This document shows positions 15,612 through 24,251 of a stretch of DNA of 64,000 bases, piece after piece (the first letter of the stretch is position 1; every line of letters starts with the position of its first letter). Location: NCBI GenBank assembly GCA_934716995.1, contig CAKUYO010000008.1:1-64000 (forward strand), in the 5' to 3' direction. Made by a program: the position numbers and the translations under genes. The notes beneath the pieces are model-generated. The model had not been told where the DNA came from and made no database searches. It was given only the letters and a program-made list of their open reading frames with translations. The stretch is from an uncultured Bacteroidales bacterium. Its GTDB lineage: Bacteria; Bacteroidota; Bacteroidia; Bacteroidales; Paludibacteraceae.

Positions 15612-18479
15612 CTATTGATTAATATATTTATTGTCACGTTTCCTAAAAGCAGGCATTGCACCTTCTAAGACATCAACAATATGTTTATTTATTATTGGAT
15701 TTTCGATACTTCCCGATTCTACCACAAAATTACATCCATCTTTTTTATCTATACTGACGTAAATAACTTGTTCAGCATCTGCGACCACCGCTAAATTGGG
15801 ATTATGAGTTACTATAATGATTTGTCGCTTCTTTTTTGCATACTTAATAAAATCCACTAATATATTTGCTACGCTGTCGTTGTCTAAATTATCTTCTGGT
15901 TGATCCAAGATTAATGGCGAATTATCCATATCCAATAAAAGGTAAAACACTAATAGTAAGGCACCTTTTTCTCCTGGAGACAAGATGGACAAATCTTTAT
16001 TTCCCTGCATAATATGGTAATTACAAGTTAGATAGTCCAAATCGAATAATTTGTTGTAAAAATTCACTCTATCACTCACTTGATTTCCAATGAAACGTTT
16101 TTCTTCATTCTCATTTTTTAGTTTATATATAATTTCTTCACCGAGAGAGATTACATCATCTTCATTTTGCAGGTCTTTATTACTAATGATAGTTGATAAT
16201 AAGGTTTCTCCATCTTGTTTCCCCCTAAATGAACCTCTAACATTTTGATTTATATAGTGCAGTATTTCCTCTCTTACACCTGTCGGTATGCTAAACGACG
16301 CAGCAATTTTGAGGTCGTAAGACTCCAATAACTCTTTATTTTCGGTGATTTTTTTGTCAATTTCTTGTTTTACATAGAGATATAAGGAGATGATTTCTTT
16401 TTTCTTCTGATATATTTCTCTTACTTTATCACTACGCTCCTTGCACTTATTTTGAATATCTGTTGAAAGTTGCTTATCAATATATTCCTGTTCGTATTTA
16501 TACCATAATAGAGTTTCTGGGGTTTCGTTATTTCCCTCTATTCTCTTTTTTGTTTCTTCATACTCTGTAAGTCTTTTTATATAATCTTGATATTTCTTAC
16601 TTGATTCGTCAAGATGTTTTTTAAGTTCTTGAATTTTTGTATCGTTTTTTTGTTTCTTGTATAATAAATTTGTCTCCTCTTGGGAGTCTTTTTGGATTAA
16701 TATGTTGATAGCATCATACCGTGTCTGCTTTTCTACTAAAATACTATTTAATGGTTCAATGTTTACTGCTACCACTAAAATGTTTTCAATATCAACGCCC
16801 AAAGAAGCAAGAATCTGCCTGTTTTGTTCTTTAAAGTCTTCAAAACTTCGATTCTTTTGGCTAACATCGCTAATAAATGATTTGATTTTCTCGATATGGA
16901 TCGCTAACTGCTGTTGCTCCGTTTGTAATTGTTCTATCTGTGTGTTAATTTCTATATTGTTACTATTTATTTTTTCGATTTGAGTTATAATTGTTTTAAC
17001 CTGCTCGTCATTAATTGTCGGCTTGATGACTTCAGTAGGTTTTACAAGAGCCGTTATTTCGGCTTCTTTCTGTTTGATTTTAGATGCAATTTCTGAAGCA
17101 TATTGAGGATTTTCCTTATCTTCCAAAATAACTATTTCATGATTTAATACTGATAATTGTTCTTTTAATTCAGACAAAGCAGTATTTATTGATTCTGATT
17201 TTTTCTGTATGAGTTCTTGGAATGAAGAAGCACCTAATCGAGAAGATGTATCTATATACTGAAAGACAACATCTTCAATTTCTTTTTTTAGGTTTCCTTC
17301 TTTCTTCAAATCGTTACATATAGTTTCAAAATACCCTTGTGGCAGATATTTAATTGTTTGCAAACTTCCTTCTACTATACCACATTCTAATCCTTTTGTG
17401 TGGGTGGTGTCATCTGCAAAAACAATGGTAGCAGCAAAACTATTTGCATGCTTACCATCCCTGAATTTATCTCTATGCAAGAAAGAAAAATACTCTTGAA
17501 ATTTATAGTTACAACAATTGGCAATAATATCTGCTATTGCACTTTTGCCATTTCCTTTATTGCCGATAATAGCAACTAATTCTTTATTTAACTCCAATTC
17601 AACATGGTCAAACCATTTTCCATAGGCTCCTGAATATCCATCAATCGGTTTGATTGTAAGTTTGTCTATATATTTTGTTCGATTATGTTCTACTAATTTA
17701 AATATATCAGGTATATCTCCTATGTAAATGCGTTCAGTTGGCTCATTTAAGACTTGTTTAAGTCCCTCAAATGTAGGGTCTGCTTTTATCCACATTGAAT
17801 GCTTTACAGAATACTCCTTAATGTTATGATTATCTGAACAAATAATTATTGGTAATGAGAACTTTATATCGGGGAATACTTTCGTTTCATAATCGTCCTT
17901 GTCTTGTAATTTCCCAATCTCTAATAATGGTCGAAATGTAGATAACAACTCTTGTTTTAGTTCTTGTTTAACTAACAAATTATTTTTTATACCCTCAACA
18001 GAATTAGATTTATGCCCCGCATGAACCGTAATGATTCCCCCTAATTCCATTATTAAATTGCATGTGTTTACAAATGGGCAGCAAATGCGCTCTTCACCTT
18101 TTGATTGTCTTTCTGAAGGAGTAAGATTGCATCGCGCCTGAATTTTTGTCCATATCGTATTTAATTCGGCATCCTCTGGGAAAATCGCAATATAGTGAAT
18201 AGACTCAGAGCCTCCTAAGTCAGAACAAAATTCTATACCTGGTAATATTGTGATATCTTTCTTTTTCCCTAGTTCTTTGAGTTTAGAAATTCTGTCAATA
18301 TCTATGACGTGGTGGTCTGTTATAGCAACGACCGAAATAGCATTGTCAGAAAGAGTGGCTATAATTTCCTCATCGGTAACACTTTTGTCTTTATAATCAT
18401 AAGAAGAAGGGGTGTGAAAATGCAAATCCCATTTGCGCCATTCTGAACCGCGGTTGTATTTTGTGCTCATAGTATTCAA
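15612..18479 (-). CDS. PHP-domain and SMC-like ATPase (TrlF type)
   Basis: The 955-residue protein begins with a PHP phosphoesterase domain (HFHT 20-23, TDHH 54-57, E83, H153, SDNH 215-218: the full metal-ligand set is visible). An ABC/SMC-type ATPase follows: Walker A GNKGNGKS at 306-313, about 300 residues of coiled coil from 400 to 720, then the signature LSPGEKGALLL and Walker B PLILDQPEDNLD near the C-terminus, with a downstream THNPN H-loop. This fits the TrlF family; a PHP nuclease or phosphatase gated by a DNA-responsive ATPase is plausible. It lies 7 bases after mod. The gene is far richer in A+T than its neighbours, which suggests it was acquired separately. Confidence 0.9.
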   Translation of the reverse strand: MNTMSTKYNRGSEWRKWDLHFHTPSSYDYKDKSVTDEEIIATLSDNAISVVAITDHHVIDIDRISKLKELGKKKDITILPGIEFCSDLGGSESIHYIAIFPEDAELNTIWTKIQARCNLTPSERQSKGEERICCPFVNTCNLIMELGGIITVHAGHKSNSVEGIKNNLLVKQELKQELLSTFRPLLEIGKLQDKDDYETKVFPDIKFSLPIIICSDNHNIKEYSVKHSMWIKADPTFEGLKQVLNEPTERIYIGDIPDIFKLVEHNRTKYIDKLTIKPIDGYSGAYGKWFDHVELELNKELVAIIGNKGNGKSAIADIIANCCNYKFQEYFSFLHRDKFRDGKHANSFAATIVFADDTTHTKGLECGIVEGSLQTIKYLPQGYFETICNDLKKEGNLKKEIEDVVFQYIDTSSRLGASSFQELIQKKSESINTALSELKEQLSVLNHEIVILEDKENPQYASEIASKIKQKEAEITALVKPTEVIKPTINDEQVKTIITQIEKINSNNIEINTQIEQLQTEQQQLAIHIEKIKSFISDVSQKNRSFEDFKEQNRQILASLGVDIENILVVAVNIEPLNSILVEKQTRYDAINILIQKDSQEETNLLYKKQKNDTKIQELKKHLDESSKKYQDYIKRLTEYEETKKRIEGNNETPETLLWYKYEQEYIDKQLSTDIQNKCKERSDKVREIYQKKKEIISLYLYVKQEIDKKITENKELLESYDLKIAASFSIPTGVREEILHYINQNVRGSFRGKQDGETLLSTIISNKDLQNEDDVISLGEEIIYKLKNENEEKRFIGNQVSDRVNFYNKLFDLDYLTCNYHIMQGNKDLSILSPGEKGALLLVFYLLLDMDNSPLILDQPEDNLDNDSVANILVDFIKYAKKKRQIIIVTHNPNLAVVADAEQVIYVSIDKKDGCNFVVESGSIENPIINKHIVDVLEGAMPAFRKRDNKYINQ

Positions 18480-18486
18480 AATTTAG

Positions 18487-20397
18487 TTATAGAACATAGA
18501 TAGTTTCGTCGCCACAGATGTTGCGGATACGGAGGCGGAGGGGGCGGCGGTCGGAGGAGATGGTGCCGTTCCAGAATTGATTGATACGTTTGCCGTTGAG
18601 GATGACGTAGCCGAGGTTGTCTATCTTGATTTCCGTGTCGCTATGCCATGGAGCGGACTTTTCTGCGGTGGTGCAATCCAAACTGAGCCACTCGATAGTT
18701 TCCAAACCACTATCGCTGATTTCAATGGGGCGGAACTCTTTCTGCTTTTTGAGGGCTTGCTGCTGCGCCTTGAGATTGACTGCCTCTATCTTTTGGCAGA
18801 CACGGTCGCTAAGGAAAGAAGTGATTTCCACTTTCCATACATCCAACAATCCGTCTTTGGCTTCGGACAGGGTGTATTGTACATAGTCTTCGATAACGAC
18901 ATCGTCCAGCACTTGCTTGAGGTCGCGGAGTTCGACCTCGATAGTGGTCATGTCGTTTTGCTCGAGTATAAACTGCTCTATCTCCGCACGGTCGGTAATA
19001 TCGATATAGTACACGATAACCCGACGTGTATCGGAGGGCAGGTCGGGTAACGCTTCGCGCAGAATACGGTTCATTAGCGGCTTATCCAATACGCGGGTAG
19101 TACCATCCATCAGGTTGGGGATATAAACCGGCATCATACCGTATTTGCTATCCGTGATAGCCCCCTCCCAGAATTTGTCCAAGGCATCTTCATTGCGCAA
19201 ACCGCGTATCAGACTTTTGAGTTTATCCATAGTCTGTACGGGGTTGCGATACAGAGACACGCCATCGCGAATCTCCAGTACATCGAACTCCGCTTTGGCG
19301 GCAACAAGGCGGTCGCGCGTGGTCTGAATGCTGTTGATACCGATGTCGTTATGAATAAAACGCCGCCCAAGACGGTTGGCTACAGCAGCCGTAACCCCAC
19401 TGCCACCGAAGAAATCAGCCACTACCATACCTTCGTTGCTGCTCGCCTTGATAATACGTTCCAACAAGGCTTCAGGCTTTTGAGTGGCGTAATCTACAGA
19501 TTCTTTAGCAGAATTATTTAGTTTATCCAAATCCCACACATCATCAACAACAACACCCTCTTTAATAGCCTCATCAATATATCTTGCAACTCTTCTCCCT
19601 CCCCCTGCGTCAGATAGTACATACTTGCGCCCATCTTCATCTATCAAAGGTTTTTGTTTCCTTCTTTTAATGTATTCTTCTTCCGATTCCCATTGCTCAA
19701 AAAAAGAATTAAAGCAGCCGCCATCATTATTATCTTTGGTGTAATAAAGAATAGTATCATGTCTTTTCTCAAAAGATACATTCAATTTCTTATTCCACCC
19801 TGAATAATGCCACACTATATCATTTCTGAAATTGTCCTCCCCAAATATCTCGTCCATAAGGATTTTGACATAGTGGACGATATGCCAATCAAGGTGTACG
19901 TAGATGCTGGCGGTGTTGCTCATAACGGACTTGATAGCCATCAGGTTCTCGTACATCCAGTTGAGGTAACTCTCTTTGTTCCATACATCGCCGTACATTT
20001 TCTCCTCGAAGGAGCGCAGTTCCTCGATGTCCAATTGTTCCTCCGCTTGCCGGATAGCCTCTGCCACTTGGGGATTGCGGCGGATATATACCTTTTTGGC
20101 ATAGTCGGCACCGCTGGCAAAAGGCGGGTCGATATACACCAAGTCCACTTGAATGCCTTGCTCTTTGAGGTAGGCGCACACCGAGACACATTCGCCCCGC
20201 ATAAGGAGATTGCCTTGCGGGTTAGCACCTACCTGCTCTGTTTTTTCTACCTCGTAGAGGGGCATACCCCGCTGGATATGGTCGAAGACCACATTGTTGT
20301 CCCGATAACGGAGAACACGTTGCGTGCGTACAAAATTGTCCAATACTGCTTGTCCTTGGAGTGTATTCGGATAGAAAGGAATATATCTGACTGCCAT
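18487..20397 (-). CDS. mod: Type III restriction-modification system methyltransferase subunit (Mod)
   Basis: This is an N6-adenine DNA methyltransferase of the beta class: the catalytic DPPF (90-93, in VYIDPPFASG) comes before the S-adenosylmethionine motif ADFFGGSG (327-334). That order, the 636-residue length and the position next to a Res gene define a type III Mod. The central part, about residues 190-300 (19497-19830), is the expected target-recognition domain and has a clearly lower GC content than the flanking conserved parts. The C-terminal third is a family-specific domain that contacts Res. It begins 12 bases after the res stop on the same strand, so both are cotranscribed. Confidence 0.95.
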   Translation of the reverse strand: MAVRYIPFYPNTLQGQAVLDNFVRTQRVLRYRDNNVVFDHIQRGMPLYEVEKTEQVGANPQGNLLMRGECVSVCAYLKEQGIQVDLVYIDPPFASGADYAKKVYIRRNPQVAEAIRQAEEQLDIEELRSFEEKMYGDVWNKESYLNWMYENLMAIKSVMSNTASIYVHLDWHIVHYVKILMDEIFGEDNFRNDIVWHYSGWNKKLNVSFEKRHDTILYYTKDNNDGGCFNSFFEQWESEEEYIKRRKQKPLIDEDGRKYVLSDAGGGRRVARYIDEAIKEGVVVDDVWDLDKLNNSAKESVDYATQKPEALLERIIKASSNEGMVVADFFGGSGVTAAVANRLGRRFIHNDIGINSIQTTRDRLVAAKAEFDVLEIRDGVSLYRNPVQTMDKLKSLIRGLRNEDALDKFWEGAITDSKYGMMPVYIPNLMDGTTRVLDKPLMNRILREALPDLPSDTRRVIVYYIDITDRAEIEQFILEQNDMTTIEVELRDLKQVLDDVVIEDYVQYTLSEAKDGLLDVWKVEITSFLSDRVCQKIEAVNLKAQQQALKKQKEFRPIEISDSGLETIEWLSLDCTTAEKSAPWHSDTEIKIDNLGYVILNGKRINQFWNGTISSDRRPLRLRIRNICGDETIYVL

Positions 20398-20409
20398 ATA
20401 GCCTGTGAA

Positions 20410-23256
20410 TTAGTCGTTAAAGAAACGGTTGATTACCCGGAGCGTTTTCTGCTCGCGCTGCTCCCTGGTGAGGGTATCCTCGATATAAAGGAAATCGAAT
20501 CGCCGATAGCCGAATTTGGTATTGTTCTTTTCGAGAAAAGCGGTTTCCATAAAATGTTTGCGCTCGGCGAACTTGGGTGCAAAGCCTTCGCCTTTGGTCT
20601 CAATGATGATGACTTTATGGATATCGCCTTTTGCGTCCCGTTGTATCAAAAGGAAGTCGGGGATATAGATACCGATATACCGCCAATGCTTGCCATCGTG
20701 GTGGTAGCATCGGATTTTGAACTCCGTGAGTGTGTCATCGCCATTGAAATAGAGTTCCAATTGTTTCTCCCGTATCAAAGGCAGCAAAGAGTCCGCAAAA
20801 TAGGAGACCTCGAAACGGCTGTCGAAGTGATACGGCAGATAGTGGTAGGTCTGCTTGCGCTCGGGACGCGGGCCATCCAATGACGGCGCAGGCAATCCCT
20901 GTTGCCGAAGCAGTTCGCATGCTTGCTGCAATTCGGGGGAGAGTACAGGCGGATTGGTGTCCCAACGATGGATATCGTCCACAGCCTGTTGGTCGGGGTA
21001 ATACTTGTCGGCTTGGGTTTTCTCCATAAGGAGAGGCGATGTGAGATGTTCTATCTTGAGCAGGTTCGCCTGAACAGGGAGAATATCCTCGCGCGTGGTA
21101 AAATCGCGCAAAGGCGAGAATGCCTGCCGAATGCGGGAGCGTATCTGCGCTTGGTCGTATTGCGGAGAATAGCAACGGGTAGTACCAACCGATGTGGTTA
21201 TCTGTGAGAATATGTTTTGGAGAATGGTTTTATATTGCAACAGGTCGTTGACACAGACACCGCCGAAACTCTCTTTGGAGATGCAATACAGCCATTGCGA
21301 GAAAGAGATAGTTTCCGTTTCCTCATTCTCCTGTGCGTAGGTGCTCAATTGTTTGCCGGAAAAGTCCTGTTGGTAAATAAGGCTTTGTGGCTGCTGCGGT
21401 GCAATAACCGACGGCGATTGCAGACGCTGTGCCACATCGTTGGTTTCGTCAATGGTGAGTGTCTCGTAACTCACCTTGAGTTGATAGAAATCGACAGGCG
21501 GCACGTGCTGTTGCGCCATACGCGAGTAACGGTGAAGCGCAACAAGATTGTCGGCACTCTTGGCATTGAGTTCCTCAATGGAGGTATTCTGTTGCTGTTT
21601 GAGTTGTTTGTTGAGGATGTCGGCATTGGCTTTGTTGAGCCATATCAGCGCCGTTTCGTGTTCGCCCTTGCTCACTTGCCGCAGACAGCGGCAAGAGGTC
21701 TGCAACACCATATTGCGCGGGCATACGCCCTCGTGCGGAAGGATAACACCTGTCAGACTTTTGCAGTCCCACCCTTCTTTACCAATTTGTACCAATAGAA
21801 TGAAGCGTACCTTGGAGAGCGGTGTATCCAACGAGGCAAAAGCCAATTCCGCTCCTTCCGGTTTCGGGTAAGCGGAATTACCTCCGTGGTATTTAAGAAT
21901 CACCTCTGTAGGGTTCATGCCATGCGCATTTACCAGTTCGGAGACAAGAGGATAGACTTGCTCTTCGAGGGTTTCTATTTGCCCGCAATAGACAGCCAAC
22001 TTGGCACAAGTATGGTTAGCATAAATAGTGCCAGCATATTGCGCAAAGAAATTCTCCACTCCCTCGCGGATAATCTCTGCTGATTCCATATTGGCATATT
22101 TGACGACCGGCTTCTTGAGGAAATTGTCTATACCATTGACAAGCGGGTAGTGGTACACCACGTTGCTGAGGTCGGTATTCTTCACAGAGAATTGGTCTGC
22201 CAATGATACTTGTTCGGCTTTCTCCAAATATGGTGTTCCCGAGAAACCGAGCATACCGCAAAATGTGTGCTCCCTGCTCCATGTGTTTACCACCTTTCGC
22301 AATTTGATATCGCCGTCTGCCGCATGGTGTACCTCGTCAATAAAGATAGACAGGTTGGGCAGCCGGCTGATGATAGTACGCAGTTCGTTGGCACACTCGA
22401 TTTTAGCTAACTCGTCGGCACTGAACAGAGCAGGGGCATCCGCAGTGTCTATGCGGTCCAAGATAACCTTTTCGGCATTGGTGATAGCCACTAATCCCAT
22501 CAGGGTATCAAACGGCTGGTGGTTATTGATTTTCTGTGCATTCGGATTACGGGTGCGATTGCTCTGTTTTCCGGATTTCTGTTCGTCCAATACCTCGAAG
22601 CAGACAAGGCGTTTCAGTTGCGAAGCCGTAGGCTCGGGGATTATCCATGAGGGGTTGAACTCCATAATATGCTTCAGGCTTGGTACGATAGAGGACTTGA
22701 GACCTGACGGTGCCAGCACCATAAAGTTGTGCGCAAAGGCAGGATTATCTGGCTCGTTGATGGCGAAATACAAGTCCAAATAGATGAATGCTGCCATGAG
22801 GTAGGTTTTTCCTGCCCCCATAGGCAGGCTGAAGAGATAGTCGGCATAGTCCACCCCATAGAACAGGTCGCGGAAGACCTGTTCATAGTTGATAGCATCG
22901 GCGTGCTCTTTGATAAGACGCTCCAATTGCGGTGCCAACTGTTTGCCGTTGCGGTCTGTGAGGCGTGCGTACTCCAACAGAGCCACTGCAGCAGGTGTGT
23001 CTTTAAGGATATTGCGTGCGGTGGATGTCAGGTCGACATTATCAATATCCAGAGTTGTAAAAACTCCGTTTGTAAATAGTTGGTACAATGGTCTGTTGTG
23101 GCACGCAATCTTGAGGTAGAGGTAGGTCTTGATGGCTTCTATCTGGGCATCGCGCATCACAGCGCGCTGCTCAATATATTGTATCAGTTCCTTGATAGTA
23201 CACTCAGACGAAGCATACCAAAGGTCTCGTTTATGTTCGATTAGACGATAAAACAT
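20410..23256 (-). CDS. res: Type III restriction-modification system helicase/endonuclease subunit (Res)
   Basis: The 948-residue protein is a superfamily 2 helicase joined to a nuclease. Walker A MGAGKT is at about 146-151, the Walker B/DExH box reads DEVHH, SAT-like motif III is GFSGTPY, and motif VI is represented by QTSCRCLRQ. Near the C-terminus YIPDFLLIQRD ... IIIETKGEG gives the PD-(D/E)xK nuclease core. Res translocates or slides along DNA and cuts when two unmethylated sites recognised by Mod are engaged. ATG at 23256 is preferred; the frame is open to 23337 but that part runs over the promoter at 23281-23311. First gene of the res-mod-PHP/ATPase unit. Confidence 0.94.
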   Translation of the reverse strand: MFYRLIEHKRDLWYASSECTIKELIQYIEQRAVMRDAQIEAIKTYLYLKIACHNRPLYQLFTNGVFTTLDIDNVDLTSTARNILKDTPAAVALLEYARLTDRNGKQLAPQLERLIKEHADAINYEQVFRDLFYGVDYADYLFSLPMGAGKTYLMAAFIYLDLYFAINEPDNPAFAHNFMVLAPSGLKSSIVPSLKHIMEFNPSWIIPEPTASQLKRLVCFEVLDEQKSGKQSNRTRNPNAQKINNHQPFDTLMGLVAITNAEKVILDRIDTADAPALFSADELAKIECANELRTIISRLPNLSIFIDEVHHAADGDIKLRKVVNTWSREHTFCGMLGFSGTPYLEKAEQVSLADQFSVKNTDLSNVVYHYPLVNGIDNFLKKPVVKYANMESAEIIREGVENFFAQYAGTIYANHTCAKLAVYCGQIETLEEQVYPLVSELVNAHGMNPTEVILKYHGGNSAYPKPEGAELAFASLDTPLSKVRFILLVQIGKEGWDCKSLTGVILPHEGVCPRNMVLQTSCRCLRQVSKGEHETALIWLNKANADILNKQLKQQQNTSIEELNAKSADNLVALHRYSRMAQQHVPPVDFYQLKVSYETLTIDETNDVAQRLQSPSVIAPQQPQSLIYQQDFSGKQLSTYAQENEETETISFSQWLYCISKESFGGVCVNDLLQYKTILQNIFSQITTSVGTTRCYSPQYDQAQIRSRIRQAFSPLRDFTTREDILPVQANLLKIEHLTSPLLMEKTQADKYYPDQQAVDDIHRWDTNPPVLSPELQQACELLRQQGLPAPSLDGPRPERKQTYHYLPYHFDSRFEVSYFADSLLPLIREKQLELYFNGDDTLTEFKIRCYHHDGKHWRYIGIYIPDFLLIQRDAKGDIHKVIIIETKGEGFAPKFAERKHFMETAFLEKNNTKFGYRRFDFLYIEDTLTREQREQKTLRVINRFFND

Positions 23257-23280
23257 TGTTACGGGTAATAGTATAGGGTG

Positions 23281-23311
23281 CAAAGATACAAAAAATAATC
23301 GAGGTGGGCAA
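23281..23311 (-). promoter_or_regulatory. Promoter of the type III restriction operon
   Basis: TATCTTTG at 23281-23288 (minus strand), TTG at 23309-23311, spacing 20; 25 bases before the res ATG. Confidence 0.75.
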
Positions 23312-23319
23312 ATAAATGA

Positions 23320-23397
23320 TAAGACTAATAAGACCAATAGGGCGAATAGGACTAATGGGGCAAATAAGTCTAATAGGACTAATAGGACTAATTGGTC
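23320..23397. repeat. Degenerate 9-base tandem repeat, block 1
   Basis: Units of the form ACTAATAGG / ACTAATAAG / GCGAATAGG follow each other in a 9-base rhythm between res and the four-helix gene, running up to the stop of the latter. Confidence 0.75.
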
Positions 23398-24035
23398 TTT
23401 AAGGCGGATAGGGCTTCGCGGAGGCGGGCGTTTTCCTCACGGAGTTGTTTGTTCTCGGCTTCGAGGGCAGCGAGATGAGCGTCTTGCTCCTGTCTGTAGC
23501 CTGTGCGTGCGGCGTACATGCGCTCCTTGATACCGCCTTGGCGGACAAAATCGTCTTCCAAGCGTTGCAGCAGTTTGCGGAGTAGCACATCCTCCTGGTG
23601 AATCAGCGTGATAGCGATGTTGGCAATGGTTTCTGCACTCCGTTCTGCTATGGCTGTACGGTAATAAGCCGTATCATTGTGCAGGCTGCACGCTTGGCGA
23701 GCCTGCCGGGCTTTCTCGGAATCCATAGCCCATTGCTCCAAAGTATGTACACGCAGGTAATCCGTATAGTCAACCAATAGTTCCTGCAAACTGGCACGGG
23801 CTACGTTGATTAGTTTGAGTTCTGTTTCTGTAGAGGTGGCAGACGCGGCACTGCCTTCGGCGATGTTCTGTTTTCCGCTGCGGGCGGCTTGCACCATCTG
23901 GTCTATGGTGCGGTCGCTCTTATCCAAATGGGTGTGGACAAAATAGAATGTTATATCGTAGATACATTCGGCTTTTTGATAGGCTATCAACCCATGGTAG
24001 TTGCCACGTTTGGGAAGGAAGGTATGAGGGGGCAT
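23388..24035 (-). CDS. Four-helix-bundle protein (23S rRNA intervening-sequence-protein/Avd-like) with coiled-coil suffix
   Basis: Residues 15-125 match the four-helix-bundle family related to proteins encoded in 23S rRNA intervening sequences and to the Avd protein of diversity-generating retroelements: LIAYQKAECIYDITFYF, DQMVQAARSGKQNIAEGSAA and ELKLINVARASLQELLVDY are the conserved helices. The C-terminus adds a heptad-like coiled coil (LAALEAENKQLREENARLRE). The basic bundle probably binds nucleic acid; function is not established. It is surrounded on both sides by the same 9-base tandem repeats. No reverse transcriptase or variable repeat is present, so it is not part of a visible retroelement. 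Confidence 0.88.
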   Translation of the reverse strand: MPPHTFLPKRGNYHGLIAYQKAECIYDITFYFVHTHLDKSDRTIDQMVQAARSGKQNIAEGSAASATSTETELKLINVARASLQELLVDYTDYLRVHTLEQWAMDSEKARQARQACSLHNDTAYYRTAIAERSAETIANIAITLIHQEDVLLRKLLQRLEDDFVRQGGIKERMYAARTGYRQEQDAHLAALEAENKQLREENARLREALSALKTN

Positions 24036-24046
24036 AAGGATGCTAT

Positions 24047-24118
24047 TTTATAGGAGTAATAGGGCGAATAAGACTAATAGGACTAATAGGACTAATAAGC
24101 CTAATTGGACTAATAGGG
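24047..24118. repeat. Degenerate 9-base tandem repeat, block 2
   Basis: The same ACTAATAGG-type units as at 23320-23397, now upstream of the four-helix gene. A third block follows at 24176-24243. Confidence 0.75.
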
Positions 24119-24120
24119 TG

Positions 24121-24153
24121 CAAAGATATACACAAAAATTCTCAATCGGGCAA
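24121..24153 (-). promoter_or_regulatory. Probable promoter of the four-helix-bundle gene
   Basis: TATCTTTG at 24121-24128 (minus strand), TTG at 24151-24153; the spacing of 22 is slightly long. It lies between two repeat blocks. Confidence 0.5.
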
Positions 24154-24175
24154 ACAGTATATAAAATAAGCCCTA

Positions 24176-24243
24176 TCGGACCAATGGAACCAATAGGGCG
24201 AATAGGACTAATAAGACTAATAAGCCGAATAAGCCAAATAAGG
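24176..24243. repeat. Degenerate 9-base tandem repeat, block 3
   Basis: ACTAATAAG / GCCGAATAA-type units ending just before the stop codon of the lipoprotein gene at 24252. Similar units occur at 54445-54490 and 62204-62230. Confidence 0.7.
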
Positions 24244-24251
24244 GGGGCGGA

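Noticed and set aside
20735..21175. Frames inside res on the same strand that might mean a frameshifted gene
   Set aside because: The main res frame is uninterrupted from 23256 to 20410 and keeps all helicase and nuclease motifs.
23388..24035. Four-helix-bundle gene as part of a diversity-generating retroelement
   Set aside because: No reverse transcriptase and no template/variable repeat pair were found nearby.
23320..24243. Regular 9-base repeats as a CRISPR array
   Set aside because: Units are 9 bases, degenerate and contiguous with no unique spacers; no cas gene is present.
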